From assembly GCA_021772095.1 (NCBI GenBank), contig JADYXR010000031.1:1-52196 (forward strand): 52,196 nt of DNA. The letters are read 5' to 3'. This DNA comes from Candidatus Obscuribacter sp. Its GTDB lineage: Bacteria > Cyanobacteriota > Vampirovibrionia > Obscuribacterales > Obscuribacteraceae. This document shows, piece after piece, positions 8,157 to 16,097 of this stretch. The notes under the pieces are model-generated. The model was not told the DNA's origin. It did not search any database and worked only from the letters and a program-made list of their open reading frames with translations. Positions within the stretch are counted from its first letter, which is position 1; every line of letters begins with the position of its first letter. The position numbers were made by a program, and so were the translations under genes.

Positions 8157-8582
8157 TTAGAGACCGCCGCCCAGTCCGCCGTAGTTGTTGATAGCGAACG
8201 TTCCGATCAAGTGGACCGCTGTTGGTCCGCCGAATCCGACGCCCAGCCCTTTGGCTACGTTCATCGCGGATTCTCCACCATCACGTTGACCGAAGGCGAT
8301 CTTCATGCCGGCAAGAGACGAAGGTACTGTGGACAGCGCTGTAACAACGCGTGAGATGTCGCGAGCGGTGTCATATCCGAAGTCTGCCAATTGACCTACT
8401 TCATTAGATTGTCCGTAGCGGGGATCTACTGGAGCTCCAACCAATCCTTGAGCTTGAGCGGCTTGATCGTAGATACCGAAAGCCATAAGAACAAGTTGTG
8501 GAGCCAGGAGGAAACTGGCGCGGCTGGCAACCTTGAATGTGTGAGAAGAAGTGATCTTCTTACGGAGTTGCGATAGTTTCAT
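8157..8582 (-). CDS. Small secreted pilin-like protein, VirB2/TrbC-like (copy B)
   Basis: The 141-residue paralogue of the protein at 4823-5251. The signal peptide (residues 1-44, ending AAQA) has diverged, with a different basic start (MKLSQLRKK). The 97-residue mature part differs by one residue: Arg at the position where copy A has Cys, in the PVDP-x-YGQ stretch. A strong AGGAGG site precedes the ATG. It is the last gene of the right module, 90 bp after the gene at 8673-9665. As with copy A, the signal peptide, two hydrophobic segments and Gly-rich end suggest a VirB2/TrbC-like pilin or other assembled surface subunit. The assignment is by topology and context. Confidence 0.6.
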   Translation of the reverse strand: MKLSQLRKKITSSHTFKVASRASFLLAPQLVLMAFGIYDQAAQAQGLVGAPVDPRYGQSNEVGQLADFGYDTARDISRVVTALSTVPSSLAGMKIAFGQRDGGESAMNVAKGLGVGFGGPTAVHLIGTFAINNYGGLGGGL

Positions 8583-8672
8583 GGTGAACCTCCTAAAGGT
8601 TTTGCGATGTTTACGGGATTGAAAAGTTTGTTGTGATTCCAGGACTGAGTCCTTGTGGTCGACCTCTAAGTC

Positions 8673-9665
8673 CTAGAAGTTCGTGATGATTGCTGAGGGA
8701 ACGAGATGTTGACCAGTCTTCTGGTAGTTAATGTTGGCTGGATCAAACTGTTGATATGGGAAACCGAAGTCTGTGGATTTGTTCGAGTAGACTCCCGTTC
8801 TTCTCAAGCCTTGACCAAACTCTGTTGTTTGTTGAGCGGTCAGACCGAGAATTCCGTTTTCTCTGGTGGATGATAGACCGTAGTCTTGAACTGTGGATCC
8901 GGTAGGGATTGTTGTTCCGCCGGCTTGGAACCGTTGACCGCCACCCAGGTCGATGGCGCTGTTGCGCCAGCCGTTGCCTGAAGGTACGCCTGTTACAGCG
9001 CCCCAACCAGCCCAGGGTCCCAGTCTCTCGATGTTGTCCTGACTTCCGTCAGTGCTTCCGCCGGCGATCATAGAGTTTCTGCCGCGGTATCCATATTGGT
9101 GGGTTTCTTGTCCGCCGCGTCTTTGCGTTGGAATCGAGGTGTAATATCCACCCGTTCCTGGCAGACCACCAGCAGGATTGATGTTGATCTCTTGTGCTGG
9201 GTTGAAGGAACCCATTGGCGCTTGCATTGAACCTGGATCAGGTCCTGGTGTCGAAGGAGGTGCCGGGATGAACGGTGTCAACGCCGGTCCAAGAACTCCG
9301 GGAGGAGACTGAACTGCAGGATTAATAGGTAGTGGAATACCGGAAGTGCCGTTGTCGATTTGGTTCGCTGGGATTGATGGAACCCAGGGAAGCAAGGTGA
9401 CTGGTGCGCCCAGTACGCCAGGGTGGACACCAACTGGAGTGGAGCCGTCTCCGAAGGCTGGTGGCTGACCTTCCGGTGGTGGCATGAATGGTGCCGAACT
9501 TGGTGCGCCATCTAGCAATGGCGTGCGGATTGTCTCTACCGGAGATCCAGGCATACCGCCTGGTTGTGGTGGAGAACCGGGAAATGGCTGAGCATTGGCT
9601 GCTGAAGCCAGACTGCCGAATGCCGCAGCTACAATTAGGGTTGAAATTACTTGGGACTTACGCAT
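8673..9665 (-). CDS. Secreted Pro/Gly-rich protein of the pilin-like module (copy B, second gene)
   Basis: The 330-residue product has a signal peptide ending in ASAANAQ near residue 26 and an AGGAGG ribosome site before its ATG. The mature part is dominated by Pro, Gly, Thr and Ser. An N-terminal stretch (SSAPFMPPPEGQPPAFGDG, then G-x-H-P-G-x-L-G-A-P) aligns clearly with the neighbouring gene at 9695-10453 (SAPYQAPQEGQAPPIGSG, then G-x-N-P-G-x-L-G-A). The C-terminal third has QRRGGQE and several Gly/Tyr/Asn-rich segments and ends SAIITNF. The two adjacent genes are therefore paralogues from tandem duplication. Secreted; function unknown. It probably shares a transcript with the pilin-like gene. 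Confidence 0.7.
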   Translation of the reverse strand: MRKSQVISTLIVAAAFGSLASAANAQPFPGSPPQPGGMPGSPVETIRTPLLDGAPSSAPFMPPPEGQPPAFGDGSTPVGVHPGVLGAPVTLLPWVPSIPANQIDNGTSGIPLPINPAVQSPPGVLGPALTPFIPAPPSTPGPDPGSMQAPMGSFNPAQEININPAGGLPGTGGYYTSIPTQRRGGQETHQYGYRGRNSMIAGGSTDGSQDNIERLGPWAGWGAVTGVPSGNGWRNSAIDLGGGQRFQAGGTTIPTGSTVQDYGLSSTRENGILGLTAQQTTEFGQGLRRTGVYSNKSTDFGFPYQQFDPANINYQKTGQHLVPSAIITNF

Positions 9666-9694
9666 TGTCGGCCTCCTGAAGCCATAAAAACAAT

Positions 9695-10453
9695 TTAGTA
9701 GGGAGCGATTGTGAGTCTTGCTCTTTGGCCGTCCTTTCGAGAGGACCGATTTCCATTGAGATCAGTGGACGATGTTGCACCTGGCCGACTGGGAGGACGA
9801 TTGTTTGAACCTCTCTGCCCCTGCGATGCCTTGTTTCGGGGTCCGTCTTGCGAGAATTGCGGGTCTCTAGCCCGATTAGGTTTCTCGCTTAACTTCTCTC
9901 CGAAGTCACTGGATGTTGAAGCGTTGAACCCCAACCGTCCATGGTCTTCTGTTGTCTGTCCGCCCCATCTCTGGATTGGAGCATTGCCCTGGATACCGCC
10001 ACCTGAAACTGTGGTCACCGCCACTGGTGCCTGGTAAAAATCTTGTGGTGCGTCAATGCTACCGGGATCGGTAGGTGTAAATCTGGTCGGCGGTGTGAGA
10101 TATCCTGCGGCGGCGGCTGTTGCTGCTGCCTTTCCTTCCATGCCTGGAGGAATAAGCGGCATTTCAACGTGCGATGGTGGTGGCAACAACGAAGCACCGA
10201 GGTGCCCAGGATTGGTGCCCATTGGGGCCGAGCCGCTGCCGATTGGCGGGGCTTGCCCTTCTTGTGGTGCCTGGTAAGGGGCACTGGCAGGACCCTGCTC
10301 AACGTTAGGCAAGTACATGTTCTGGTCATAATCATTGTTCTGATTAGGATTCCAAACCTGTGCTTCAGCCTTAGCAGCCAGCAAGACTACGCTGAAAGCT
10401 ACAAGCGTTACCGCCAGTGCCGTCATTGTGATTGTCTTGCGTCCCTTGCTCAC
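9695..10453 (-). CDS. Secreted Pro/Gln-rich protein of the pilin-like module (copy B, first gene)
   Basis: The 252-residue product starts at GTG (10453), with GGAG about 8 bases upstream. The signal peptide ends in AKAEAQV near residue 32. The mature N-terminus is Asn/Gln/Tyr-rich; then comes a Pro-rich block paralogous to the next gene, then IQRWGGQT and a basic Arg/Ser/Gly-rich tail. It lies 29 bp upstream of the gene at 8673-9665 and is the first gene of the whole minus-strand series. A main promoter is expected to its right, in the 0.9-kb gap. No domain is recognised. An envelope or appendage-associated role is inferred from its neighbours. Confidence 0.65.
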   Translation of the reverse strand: MSKGRKTITMTALAVTLVAFSVVLLAAKAEAQVWNPNQNNDYDQNMYLPNVEQGPASAPYQAPQEGQAPPIGSGSAPMGTNPGHLGASLLPPPSHVEMPLIPPGMEGKAAATAAAAGYLTPPTRFTPTDPGSIDAPQDFYQAPVAVTTVSGGGIQGNAPIQRWGGQTTEDHGRLGFNASTSSDFGEKLSEKPNRARDPQFSQDGPRNKASQGQRGSNNRPPSRPGATSSTDLNGNRSSRKDGQRARLTIAPY

Positions 10454-11385
10454 GGTCTTAACTCCGAATTCGTGGGGTTTTTCGCCTTAGCAACTGCATG
10501 AGTTGCGCGGTGATTGCCTCAACAACGTCAAAGGTACAGCCTGCGGCAGTCCAAGTCAGCCGGTGATTCCACGTACTCACCCCCGGTTTCTCCCACCCTA
10601 TACCGGAAATTTTTGGCAAATCCGTATAGACCGGTGCTGGCGCCAAAAGAATTTGACATCAATTAATCTTTAAAATCCGAACTCCCCGGCTTTCGACGAA
10701 ACCGAGAGCGGAGCCCAAAAGGATGTTTTCCTTAGGTTGAAACCACAGCATGTTGATTTTCGAATACTCAAAAAAGAATTCACCTGGCACTACAGACCGG
10801 CGCTGGATGCGAATCTCCGACGCAGCCCTGCACTTATCGAAGAGTGCTTCATCGTATAAACAACGCGCGGAGACAACCTAGGCGAAGCCGCAAACGTAAT
10901 GTTTGCGTTGGTAGCAATAATCATCAAGCCCCAAAACCCAACGGTTTCGTTCGCCTCGACTCAATCAACATCCGGGAAAGTAGCCAAGCCGAATTTAAAA
11001 TCTCTCAAGATCCGCAAAGAGGAAGGCTTTCAGCCAAACATCTGGGTCAGCCAAATCAACGCCGCGTTTATTTGGCATAAGGATTTCAATGCCTCATAGA
11101 GAGTTCGGGTGCTCGATCGTTCTACATATATGATGCGAAAGACCAAACGTCGAACGAAACTTCTCTCTGTTGTCCTGCACCAGCCACACACCAGAGGAGT
11201 GCTGTGGCGCATATCTTGTTAACAGCCATTTCGATGGCAGTAATCGGATTCGTTCATACGATTTTTCAGTAATTTCTTTTCGATTGTTGGATTACCCCTG
11301 CAAAAGAATAGAACGATTGAACGCCAATGATGCGGACCAATGCTATGCACTGGTCCGCTTGAAATTGAAAATTTAGTTGATTGAA
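10454..11385. other. Gene-poor gap upstream of the secretion-like locus
   Basis: About 0.9 kb without a supported gene. Short open frames exist on the plus strand (for example 10844-11080) but have basic, low-complexity products and no ribosome site. The right-hand end holds the hairpin at 11332-11358. The left end should contain the promoter of the gene at 9695-10453, but I cannot identify -35 and -10 boxes confidently. Confidence 0.5.
11332..11358 (-). terminator. Hairpin downstream of the unknown gene at 11386
   Basis: GCGGACCA (11332-11339) pairs perfectly with TGGTCCGC (11351-11358) around an 11-base loop that can extend the pairing. On the minus strand it lies about 28 bases past the stop codon, so it is a plausible terminator. 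No clear T run follows. Confidence 0.45.
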
Positions 11386-11838
11386 CTAGGCAGCGCCGCG
11401 AGCGGAGTTTCGTGAGTCCTCGCCCTCTTCGTAGTAGACGTCGTTGCGTTCAGTGATGTGGCTCATGAATACTTCGTCTACCAATTTTTGCTTTGCCGAA
11501 CTTGGTAGGATCGAAGTGAATGAATCCATTTCGAGTTCGTAGCTCGTTTCCGTTGTTGATGTAGTTGCGACGTCAGGATTCGCGGCTCCGAAGAGTCCGT
11601 GTAGAACTCGCTCGGCGTACTGAGCGCGTGGTGGTATGGCATCTTCGATGACGGTGGCTTCTTCCATGGCTGGACTGATTTCGGCTTGCTTCCAGTACGA
11701 CATGCATACGTGGTCTGCTGTGACTTGTCGTTTAGTATTTCGCGAGGCGAGTAATTGACCGCCGAGAAAATTGTCGGGCGCGTCCGGCTTTTTGTTCACG
11801 CCTTCGTTTGTGGACCAATCGTTGTCTTTTAAATACAT
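11386..11838 (-). CDS. Hypothetical acidic protein
   Basis: The 150-residue product starts at the ATG at 11838, with GGGGGGA four bases upstream; a TTG four codons earlier is less likely because it would lie inside the ribosome site. There is no signal peptide or membrane segment. The composition is Glu/Asp/Ser/Thr-rich, with the stretch TSTTETSYELEMDSF in the middle and an acidic tail (YYEEGEDSRNS). I recognise no family. A hairpin follows the stop. The ribosome site, normal composition and terminator support a real gene, probably cytoplasmic. Confidence 0.55.
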   Translation of the reverse strand: MYLKDNDWSTNEGVNKKPDAPDNFLGGQLLASRNTKRQVTADHVCMSYWKQAEISPAMEEATVIEDAIPPRAQYAERVLHGLFGAANPDVATTSTTETSYELEMDSFTSILPSSAKQKLVDEVFMSHITERNDVYYEEGEDSRNSARGAA

Positions 11839-12132
11839 GGTTCCCCCCAAGGGCGCACTAGTGCAGAAGCGACTTATGAAAGTTGCTTTTGCGGCGCTCG
11901 ACTCGATGTTCTGTAAACATATATTAGCTCAACTGTATTCCGTCGATGCTTGAAAACCTAAAAATAATTTCGGTTTTGATCTTCGACGCTAATTTCAGTT
12001 TGCCTGAAAGCAGCGACTCATCACGCTTTCCGACGAAACAATGAATTCAAAATTCAGTTCGAAATGGAATCGAAATAAGAAGGCACCAGATCAGATTTTG
12101 CAAACGACAAGAAACTTTTATTGCCAAATGCA

Positions 12133-12169
12133 GATCGGTCCACCGGGAAAAATTCCTGGTGGACCGATC
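12133..12169 (-). terminator. Strong hairpin downstream of the coiled-coil gene
   Basis: GATCGGTCCACC (12133-12144) and GGTGGACCGATC (12158-12169) form a perfect 12-bp stem, with further partial pairing in the loop. It lies about 110 bases past the stop at 12277 on the minus strand. Its right flank (CCGATCCTTCCGACCG) resembles the flank of the hairpin at 8071-8100. The rest of the gap from 11839 to 12276 shows no supported gene. Confidence 0.55.
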
Positions 12170-12276
12170 CTTCCGACCGCCTGTGCTGCTGGAGAAAAGC
12201 TAGTGTATAACTGACCTCTAGGTCTAATTCCTTCGCTCGTAAGCGAGTGTTAACGAGCTTGCACGCCTCACGACAG

Positions 12277-12930
12277 TTATGTCGCTGACGGACAATGTGC
12301 TCCGCGGGTGGTATCGCGACCAATCCATTTATATAGGAAGTGCCACCATCTCTTCGCTTTTATTTCTTCCAGATCCGCTTTCGTATCCTTCAGAATAGTT
12401 GAAAGTCTTTTGTTTTCTTGCTCGGCTGATGTGAGAGTGTCTTCCAGGTAATCTCTTTCCACTTTGAGCTTGGCCAGTGCATCCATGAGATAGCGACGCT
12501 CCATGACTGCAGCTTCGCGTTCGAATTCGATCGCCTTGAGTTGTCTTACTTCAAACTCGAGTTGAGGAATTCTTTGGATCGAAAAATACTGACTGACCAT
12601 GATCTGTTTGACAGCGGAATTTTCTTCCGTCATCTCTTGAACTTTTTGAAGGAGAGCTATACAACGGCGTTGCAAGTACGAAATTTCGTCTTTGGTTTTT
12701 GCTGCTAGGCGCTGTTGTTGGTACTTGGTCACAACCTCGAGAACCTGACGGCGTACGCGTCTTTCTCTCGCTTGTTTGATTCGCTCATCCTCGCCGTCTG
12801 ACACCACCTCTGATGCCCACTTAAAGATGTGATCTAACCCATCAAGTGATACTGCGTCGTCATGCTCATCGCTGCCCGGGGTAGTAAAGATGGAATTACT
12901 GCCGGTAGCTAGTTCTGGTTGCGTGCTCAC
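12277..12930 (-). CDS. Coiled-coil protein of unknown function
   Basis: The 217-residue product starts at GTG (12930) with GGGGGG upstream. Residues 1-45 are polar and acidic. From about residue 50 to 195 the sequence is rich in Glu, Lys, Arg, Gln and Leu with heptad-like spacing (ERRVRRQVLEVVTKYQQQR, then ERDYLEDTLTSAEQENKRL), a long coiled coil. The C-terminus has KRWWHFLYKWIG, which might touch a membrane or partner, and a short polar tail. No enzymatic domain and no signal peptide are seen. A scaffold or structural role is possible; the family is not recognised. A strong hairpin follows. Confidence 0.6.
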   Translation of the reverse strand: MSTQPELATGSNSIFTTPGSDEHDDAVSLDGLDHIFKWASEVVSDGEDERIKQARERRVRRQVLEVVTKYQQQRLAAKTKDEISYLQRRCIALLQKVQEMTEENSAVKQIMVSQYFSIQRIPQLEFEVRQLKAIEFEREAAVMERRYLMDALAKLKVERDYLEDTLTSAEQENKRLSTILKDTKADLEEIKAKRWWHFLYKWIGRDTTRGAHCPSAT

Positions 12931-12951
12931 AAAGCCCCCCTTTCTTGGACC

Positions 12952-13197
12952 CTATAATAGCGGCAAAGTTCCAGTTTGTAAAAACAATTTGCCACCATCC
13001 GGAGTACTACCGACGGCACCATATGGATCGCCAGTTGCGCGATCCGCCCATTGTAACGGGCTTAGCGAAGATATTTTTAATGATACCTTGGGCGGTGCCT
13101 GTTTGATTTTGACAAAAAACGTGCTCAATTTATCAGAACCATTAGCGATACCAGTACCGGATTTGGTGCCGTATATGTTGCCACCATATAGCCACCA
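12952..13197 (-). pseudogene. Possible degenerate coding fragment
   Basis: An 81-codon open stretch between two stops has no in-frame ATG, GTG or TTG near its beginning, yet reads like a real protein (YGGNIYGTKSGTG early, then ATGDPYGAVGSTPDGGKLF near the end). The style recalls Gly-rich extracellular repeat proteins. It ends just upstream of the coiled-coil gene. It may be the tail of a decayed gene or chance. The remaining bases from 12931 to 13288 hold no other supported gene. Confidence 0.25.
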
Positions 13198-13288
13198 CTA
13201 TAGAGCAGATCGAAGCAGTCCATCGAAGTGACTTTTCTACGTGTTACATAGTAGATACTGGCCGCCGAAAGCCCTTACCGGAACAGCG

Positions 13289-14563
13289 TTAGGCGTCTTT
13301 AAATTTGGACTCGAAACCACGCGCGGAGGGTTGATAATACTTTCTGCCCTTCAGTTCTTTTGGCAGACACTCCATATCCGTCTTAGCGTCATTGAAGTCA
13401 TGGGCATATTTATAGTCTTTGCCGTATCCGACTTCCTTCATCAACTTGGTTGGTGCGTTGCGAAGGTGTAAAGGAACAGGATGCTGCAACGTGTTGTGAG
13501 CGTCATCAGCAGCCATTCCGTAAGCTTTATAGACTGCGTTCGATTTTGGTGCGAGAGCAAGAAAAACTACAGTTTGAGCAAGGGCAAGTTTTGCCTCCGG
13601 CATACCGATCAATTCCACGGCGTGCATAGCGGCAACCGCTTGTGGTAGCGCCTGTGGTGCCGCCAGGCCGATGTCCTCGGAAGCGAACCGAACCAGCCGG
13701 CGCGCAACATACATGGGATCTTCGCCGGCTTCGAGCATTCGTGCCAACCAATAGAGTGCCGCGTCAGAATCTGAGTTTCTGATCGACTTGTGCAACGCCG
13801 AAATAATATTGAAGTGATGCTCGCCATCCTTGTCGTATTTCAAAACGGCTTGTTGGATCGCTTCCTTAATCGCTTTCTCGTTGAGTTCCGCACTGCCACG
13901 CTTCTTAGCGAGGATTACCGCCAACTCCAAACTGTTCAGTGCAGTGCGTGCGTCTCCGGAAGAATATTGAGCGAGTTTAGTTAGCATCTCGTCTGATGCA
14001 ACGATCTTCTCGGCGCCTAAGCCTCGTTCTTCGTCGTCAAGCGCGTGGCGGAGAATAGGAAGCAGCGCATCAAGACCGAGTTCATCCAGAATGAAAACTT
14101 TTAGCCGCGACAAAAGAGCTGAGTTGATTTCGAAAGATGGATTTTCGGTGGTGGCACCGACAAGAACGATTGTTCCACTTTCAACATACGGAAGAAATGC
14201 ATCTTGCTGCGCTTTATTGAATCGATGAATTTCATCAACGAAGAGAATCGTGCGCCGCGACTCGATCTTCATGAACGCTTCTGCCTCGGCCATCACCGCT
14301 TTGATCTCTTTTATGCCGGAAACAACAGCGGAAAAAGATACCCAGCGACTGTCGGTGTTCGCGGCAATGATACGAGCGAGAGTGGTTTTGCCGACACCGG
14401 GTGGTCCCCACAGAATGAACGATACGAGATCGCCTCCAGCAGCCATTTCTCGCAGCACTCCGCCTTCGCCAAGCAAGCGATCCTGCCCGACAAATTCGTC
14501 CAAATTCCGAGGACGCATGCGCTCTGCCAAAGGCACTTTCCGAATCTTCGCCGTATCGAACAT
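13289..14563 (-). CDS. rarA: Replication-associated recombination protein A (RarA/MgsA), AAA+ ATPase
   Basis: The 424-residue product has the normal length and layout for RarA/MgsA. It opens with [20 protein letters not shown], has Walker [10 protein letters not shown] (about residues 53-61), Walker [12 protein letters not shown] (about 105-115), the sensor-1 region [11 protein letters not shown], and the C-terminal tetramerisation region with [20 protein letters not shown]. The family acts at stalled replication forks, is related to the clamp-loader ATPases and interacts with single-strand binding protein. TTTGGAGAA precedes the ATG. It stands alone, with a repeat array upstream. The call is secure. 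Confidence 0.95.
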   Translation of the reverse strand: MFDTAKIRKVPLAERMRPRNLDEFVGQDRLLGEGGVLREMAAGGDLVSFILWGPPGVGKTTLARIIAANTDSRWVSFSAVVSGIKEIKAVMAEAEAFMKIESRRTILFVDEIHRFNKAQQDAFLPYVESGTIVLVGATTENPSFEINSALLSRLKVFILDELGLDALLPILRHALDDEERGLGAEKIVASDEMLTKLAQYSSGDARTALNSLELAVILAKKRGSAELNEKAIKEAIQQAVLKYDKDGEHHFNIISALHKSIRNSDSDAALYWLARMLEAGEDPMYVARRLVRFASEDIGLAAPQALPQAVAAMHAVELIGMPEAKLALAQTVVFLALAPKSNAVYKAYGMAADDAHNTLQHPVPLHLRNAPTKLMKEVGYGKDYKYAHDFNDAKTDMECLPKELKGRKYYQPSARGFESKFKDA

Positions 14564-14789
14564 CGATTCTCCAAAAGCGGCCGTCCTCCGAATGATTGCT
14601 CATCCGCGAGTCGGAACAGACCCCGACGAAGCCCCGCTCGCAGGGCTCAGTACAAATAAAGGCTACCAGATGTGTTCGCCTTCGTGTACATCTTTACAGC
14701 TTAGCGCGCAGGGGTTGGAATCATTAGCTCAAGCCAGACCAGGTGCAAGATGTTCTAATCGTCGCTCAAATCGCGCGCACGATCTTTCA

Positions 14790-14915
14790 GACTTCGTTCG
14801 ACTTCGCTCGACTTCCTTCGACTTCGCTCGACTTCGTTCGACTTGGTTCGGACTTCATCCGGACTTCGTTCGGACTTCATTCGGACTTCATCCGGACTTC
14901 ATCCGGACTTCAGTT
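14790..14915. repeat. Tandem 10-bp and 11-bp repeats
   Basis: Six 10-bp units of the form GACTTCGTTC or GACTTCGCTC (14790-14849) switch to 11-bp units of the form GGACTTCATCC or GGACTTCGTTC (14850-14904), with a partial unit reaching the stop codon of the gene at 14915. The array fills part of the gap between rarA and the winged-helix gene, downstream of the latter and upstream of rarA. The unit is close to one helical turn. It may be replication slippage or a binding array. The rest of 14564-14789 holds no gene. Confidence 0.9.
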
Positions 14916-15283
14916 CAGTCCGAAGAATTCATGGAACCGGCGTTTCTCGAAAAGATCAGGTTGACGATGGCGACGCGCTTGTTGGCGTAGGTTTGGGCGG
15001 TTTGCTCAACTATAGCTTCGATTTCGCGTTGGACTGGTTCGTATTTGTAGGCGCCTAAAAGGGTGTTGCTGGGCTGGACTAATCCGCGGCTTTGGAAATG
15101 GATCAGACCGCCTGCCATGGCTTCGGGGCTCATGTAGAGCGCATCGGCGATTTGAGTTGGAGTTAAAGCGCAATTGGCCGCTCTCAAATATAGGAGCAGC
15201 TCCAGTTGCCAGACTGACTTGATGTTGACGCGTATAAAATTAGATACCGGAGTCGATATTTCCGAAATCGCCCTTGTCCTCAT
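14915..15283 (-). CDS. Small winged-helix-like DNA-binding protein
   Basis: The 122-residue cytoplasmic protein contains a helix-turn-helix stretch, LTPTQIADALYMSPEAMAGGLIHFQSRGLV (in two parts around residues 40-70), preceded by a Leu-rich helix (WQLELLLYLRAA) and followed by KYEPV and a C-terminal helix. This resembles MarR- or PadR-like winged-helix regulators, where the hairpin wing follows the recognition helix. It is transcribed away from the two-component system next door, sharing a 142-bp intergenic region, so it could control itself or that system. No ligand domain is seen. The exact family is uncertain. Confidence 0.6.
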   Translation of the reverse strand: MRTRAISEISTPVSNFIRVNIKSVWQLELLLYLRAANCALTPTQIADALYMSPEAMAGGLIHFQSRGLVQPSNTLLGAYKYEPVQREIEAIVEQTAQTYANKRVAIVNLIFSRNAGSMNSSD

Positions 15284-15425
15284 CCTGCTTTTGGAGTAGC
15301 GTTCCAGGAAGGCGCTATAACCACCAGTTTTTAGTTTAAGCTCCGAAAATTTCTCGAAAATTTCGTCAAACGAAAAGTGTAGCCTATTAGCTATAAGATA
15401 CTATGTGTAACCTTCAGCGAACTTT

Positions 15426-16097
15426 ATGAGAATTCTACTGGCTGAGGACGACCGCTTTCTAGCGGACGGACTTTCACTAGTTTTAAAAGATGGCGGCTAC
15501 GCTGTAGACGTAGCCTGCACGGGCGTTGACGCCGAGAATGCTCTCTTCGAAACGCAGTACGATCTTTTGATTCTGGACATTGGTCTGCCAAAAATGGACG
15601 GAATTGAACTATTAAAAAGATTACGACAGCGGGGGCAAAAGCTGCCGGTGCTGATTCTGACGGCGCGCGATCGTTTGGAAGACCGTGTCAGCGGTTTAGA
15701 TCTCGGCGCCAACGATTATATGACCAAACCATTCCAGCTCCCAGAACTGGAGGCGCGCATTCGAGCGCTTCTTCGTAAGGAGCAGTGGGACAACCGTACG
15801 GATGTAACGTTCGGTCCGCTGGTGTTCAATACGGTTACGCGGACGCCGACAATTGGCGGTGTCAGCATCGATTTATCCGCACGGGAACTGGCGATTCTGG
15901 AAATTATGATTCAACGGCTCGGCCGTATCGTTAACAAAGACCAGATTACGGAGGTACTCTCCGACTGGGATACTGAGGTAACTTTTAATGCTATCGGAAT
16001 CGCGATTCACAGATTGAGGAAGAAACTCGAACCGCATGGCATAACTATAAGAGCGATCCGAGGGCTTGGTTACAGAATTGAAGAAGAGTCAGCCTAA
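15426..16097 (+). CDS. OmpR-family response regulator, TctD-like
   Basis: The 223-residue product has an N-terminal receiver domain with acidic pocket E7/D8/D9, phospho-acceptor D51 (LILDIGLPKMDG), T79 and K101 (TKPF). A C-terminal winged-helix domain (residues 128-220) ends RAIRGLGYRIEEES. It matches the OmpR/PhoB class, closest in style to TctD/QseB. Phosphorylation by its partner kinase should control DNA binding. The next gene overlaps its end, so the two are co-transcribed and probably translationally coupled. A TATAAG box near 15390 could be a -10 element. The target genes cannot be read from the sequence. Confidence 0.92.
   Translation: MRILLAEDDRFLADGLSLVLKDGGYAVDVACTGVDAENALFETQYDLLILDIGLPKMDGIELLKRLRQRGQKLPVLILTARDRLEDRVSGLDLGANDYMTKPFQLPELEARIRALLRKEQWDNRTDVTFGPLVFNTVTRTPTIGGVSIDLSARELAILEIMIQRLGRIVNKDQITEVLSDWDTEVTFNAIGIAIHRLRKKLEPHGITIRAIRGLGYRIEEESA

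Noticed and set aside
10844..11099. Short plus-strand frames in the gap upstream of the locus
   Set aside because: No ribosome site, no recognisable sequence and overlapping frames of similar quality.
12054..12323. 89-residue minus-strand frame
   Set aside because: It overlaps the coiled-coil gene end and runs through the strong hairpin at 12133-12169. No ribosome site.
13241..13471. 76-residue plus-strand frame
   Set aside because: Most of it overlaps the 3' end of rarA on the other strand.
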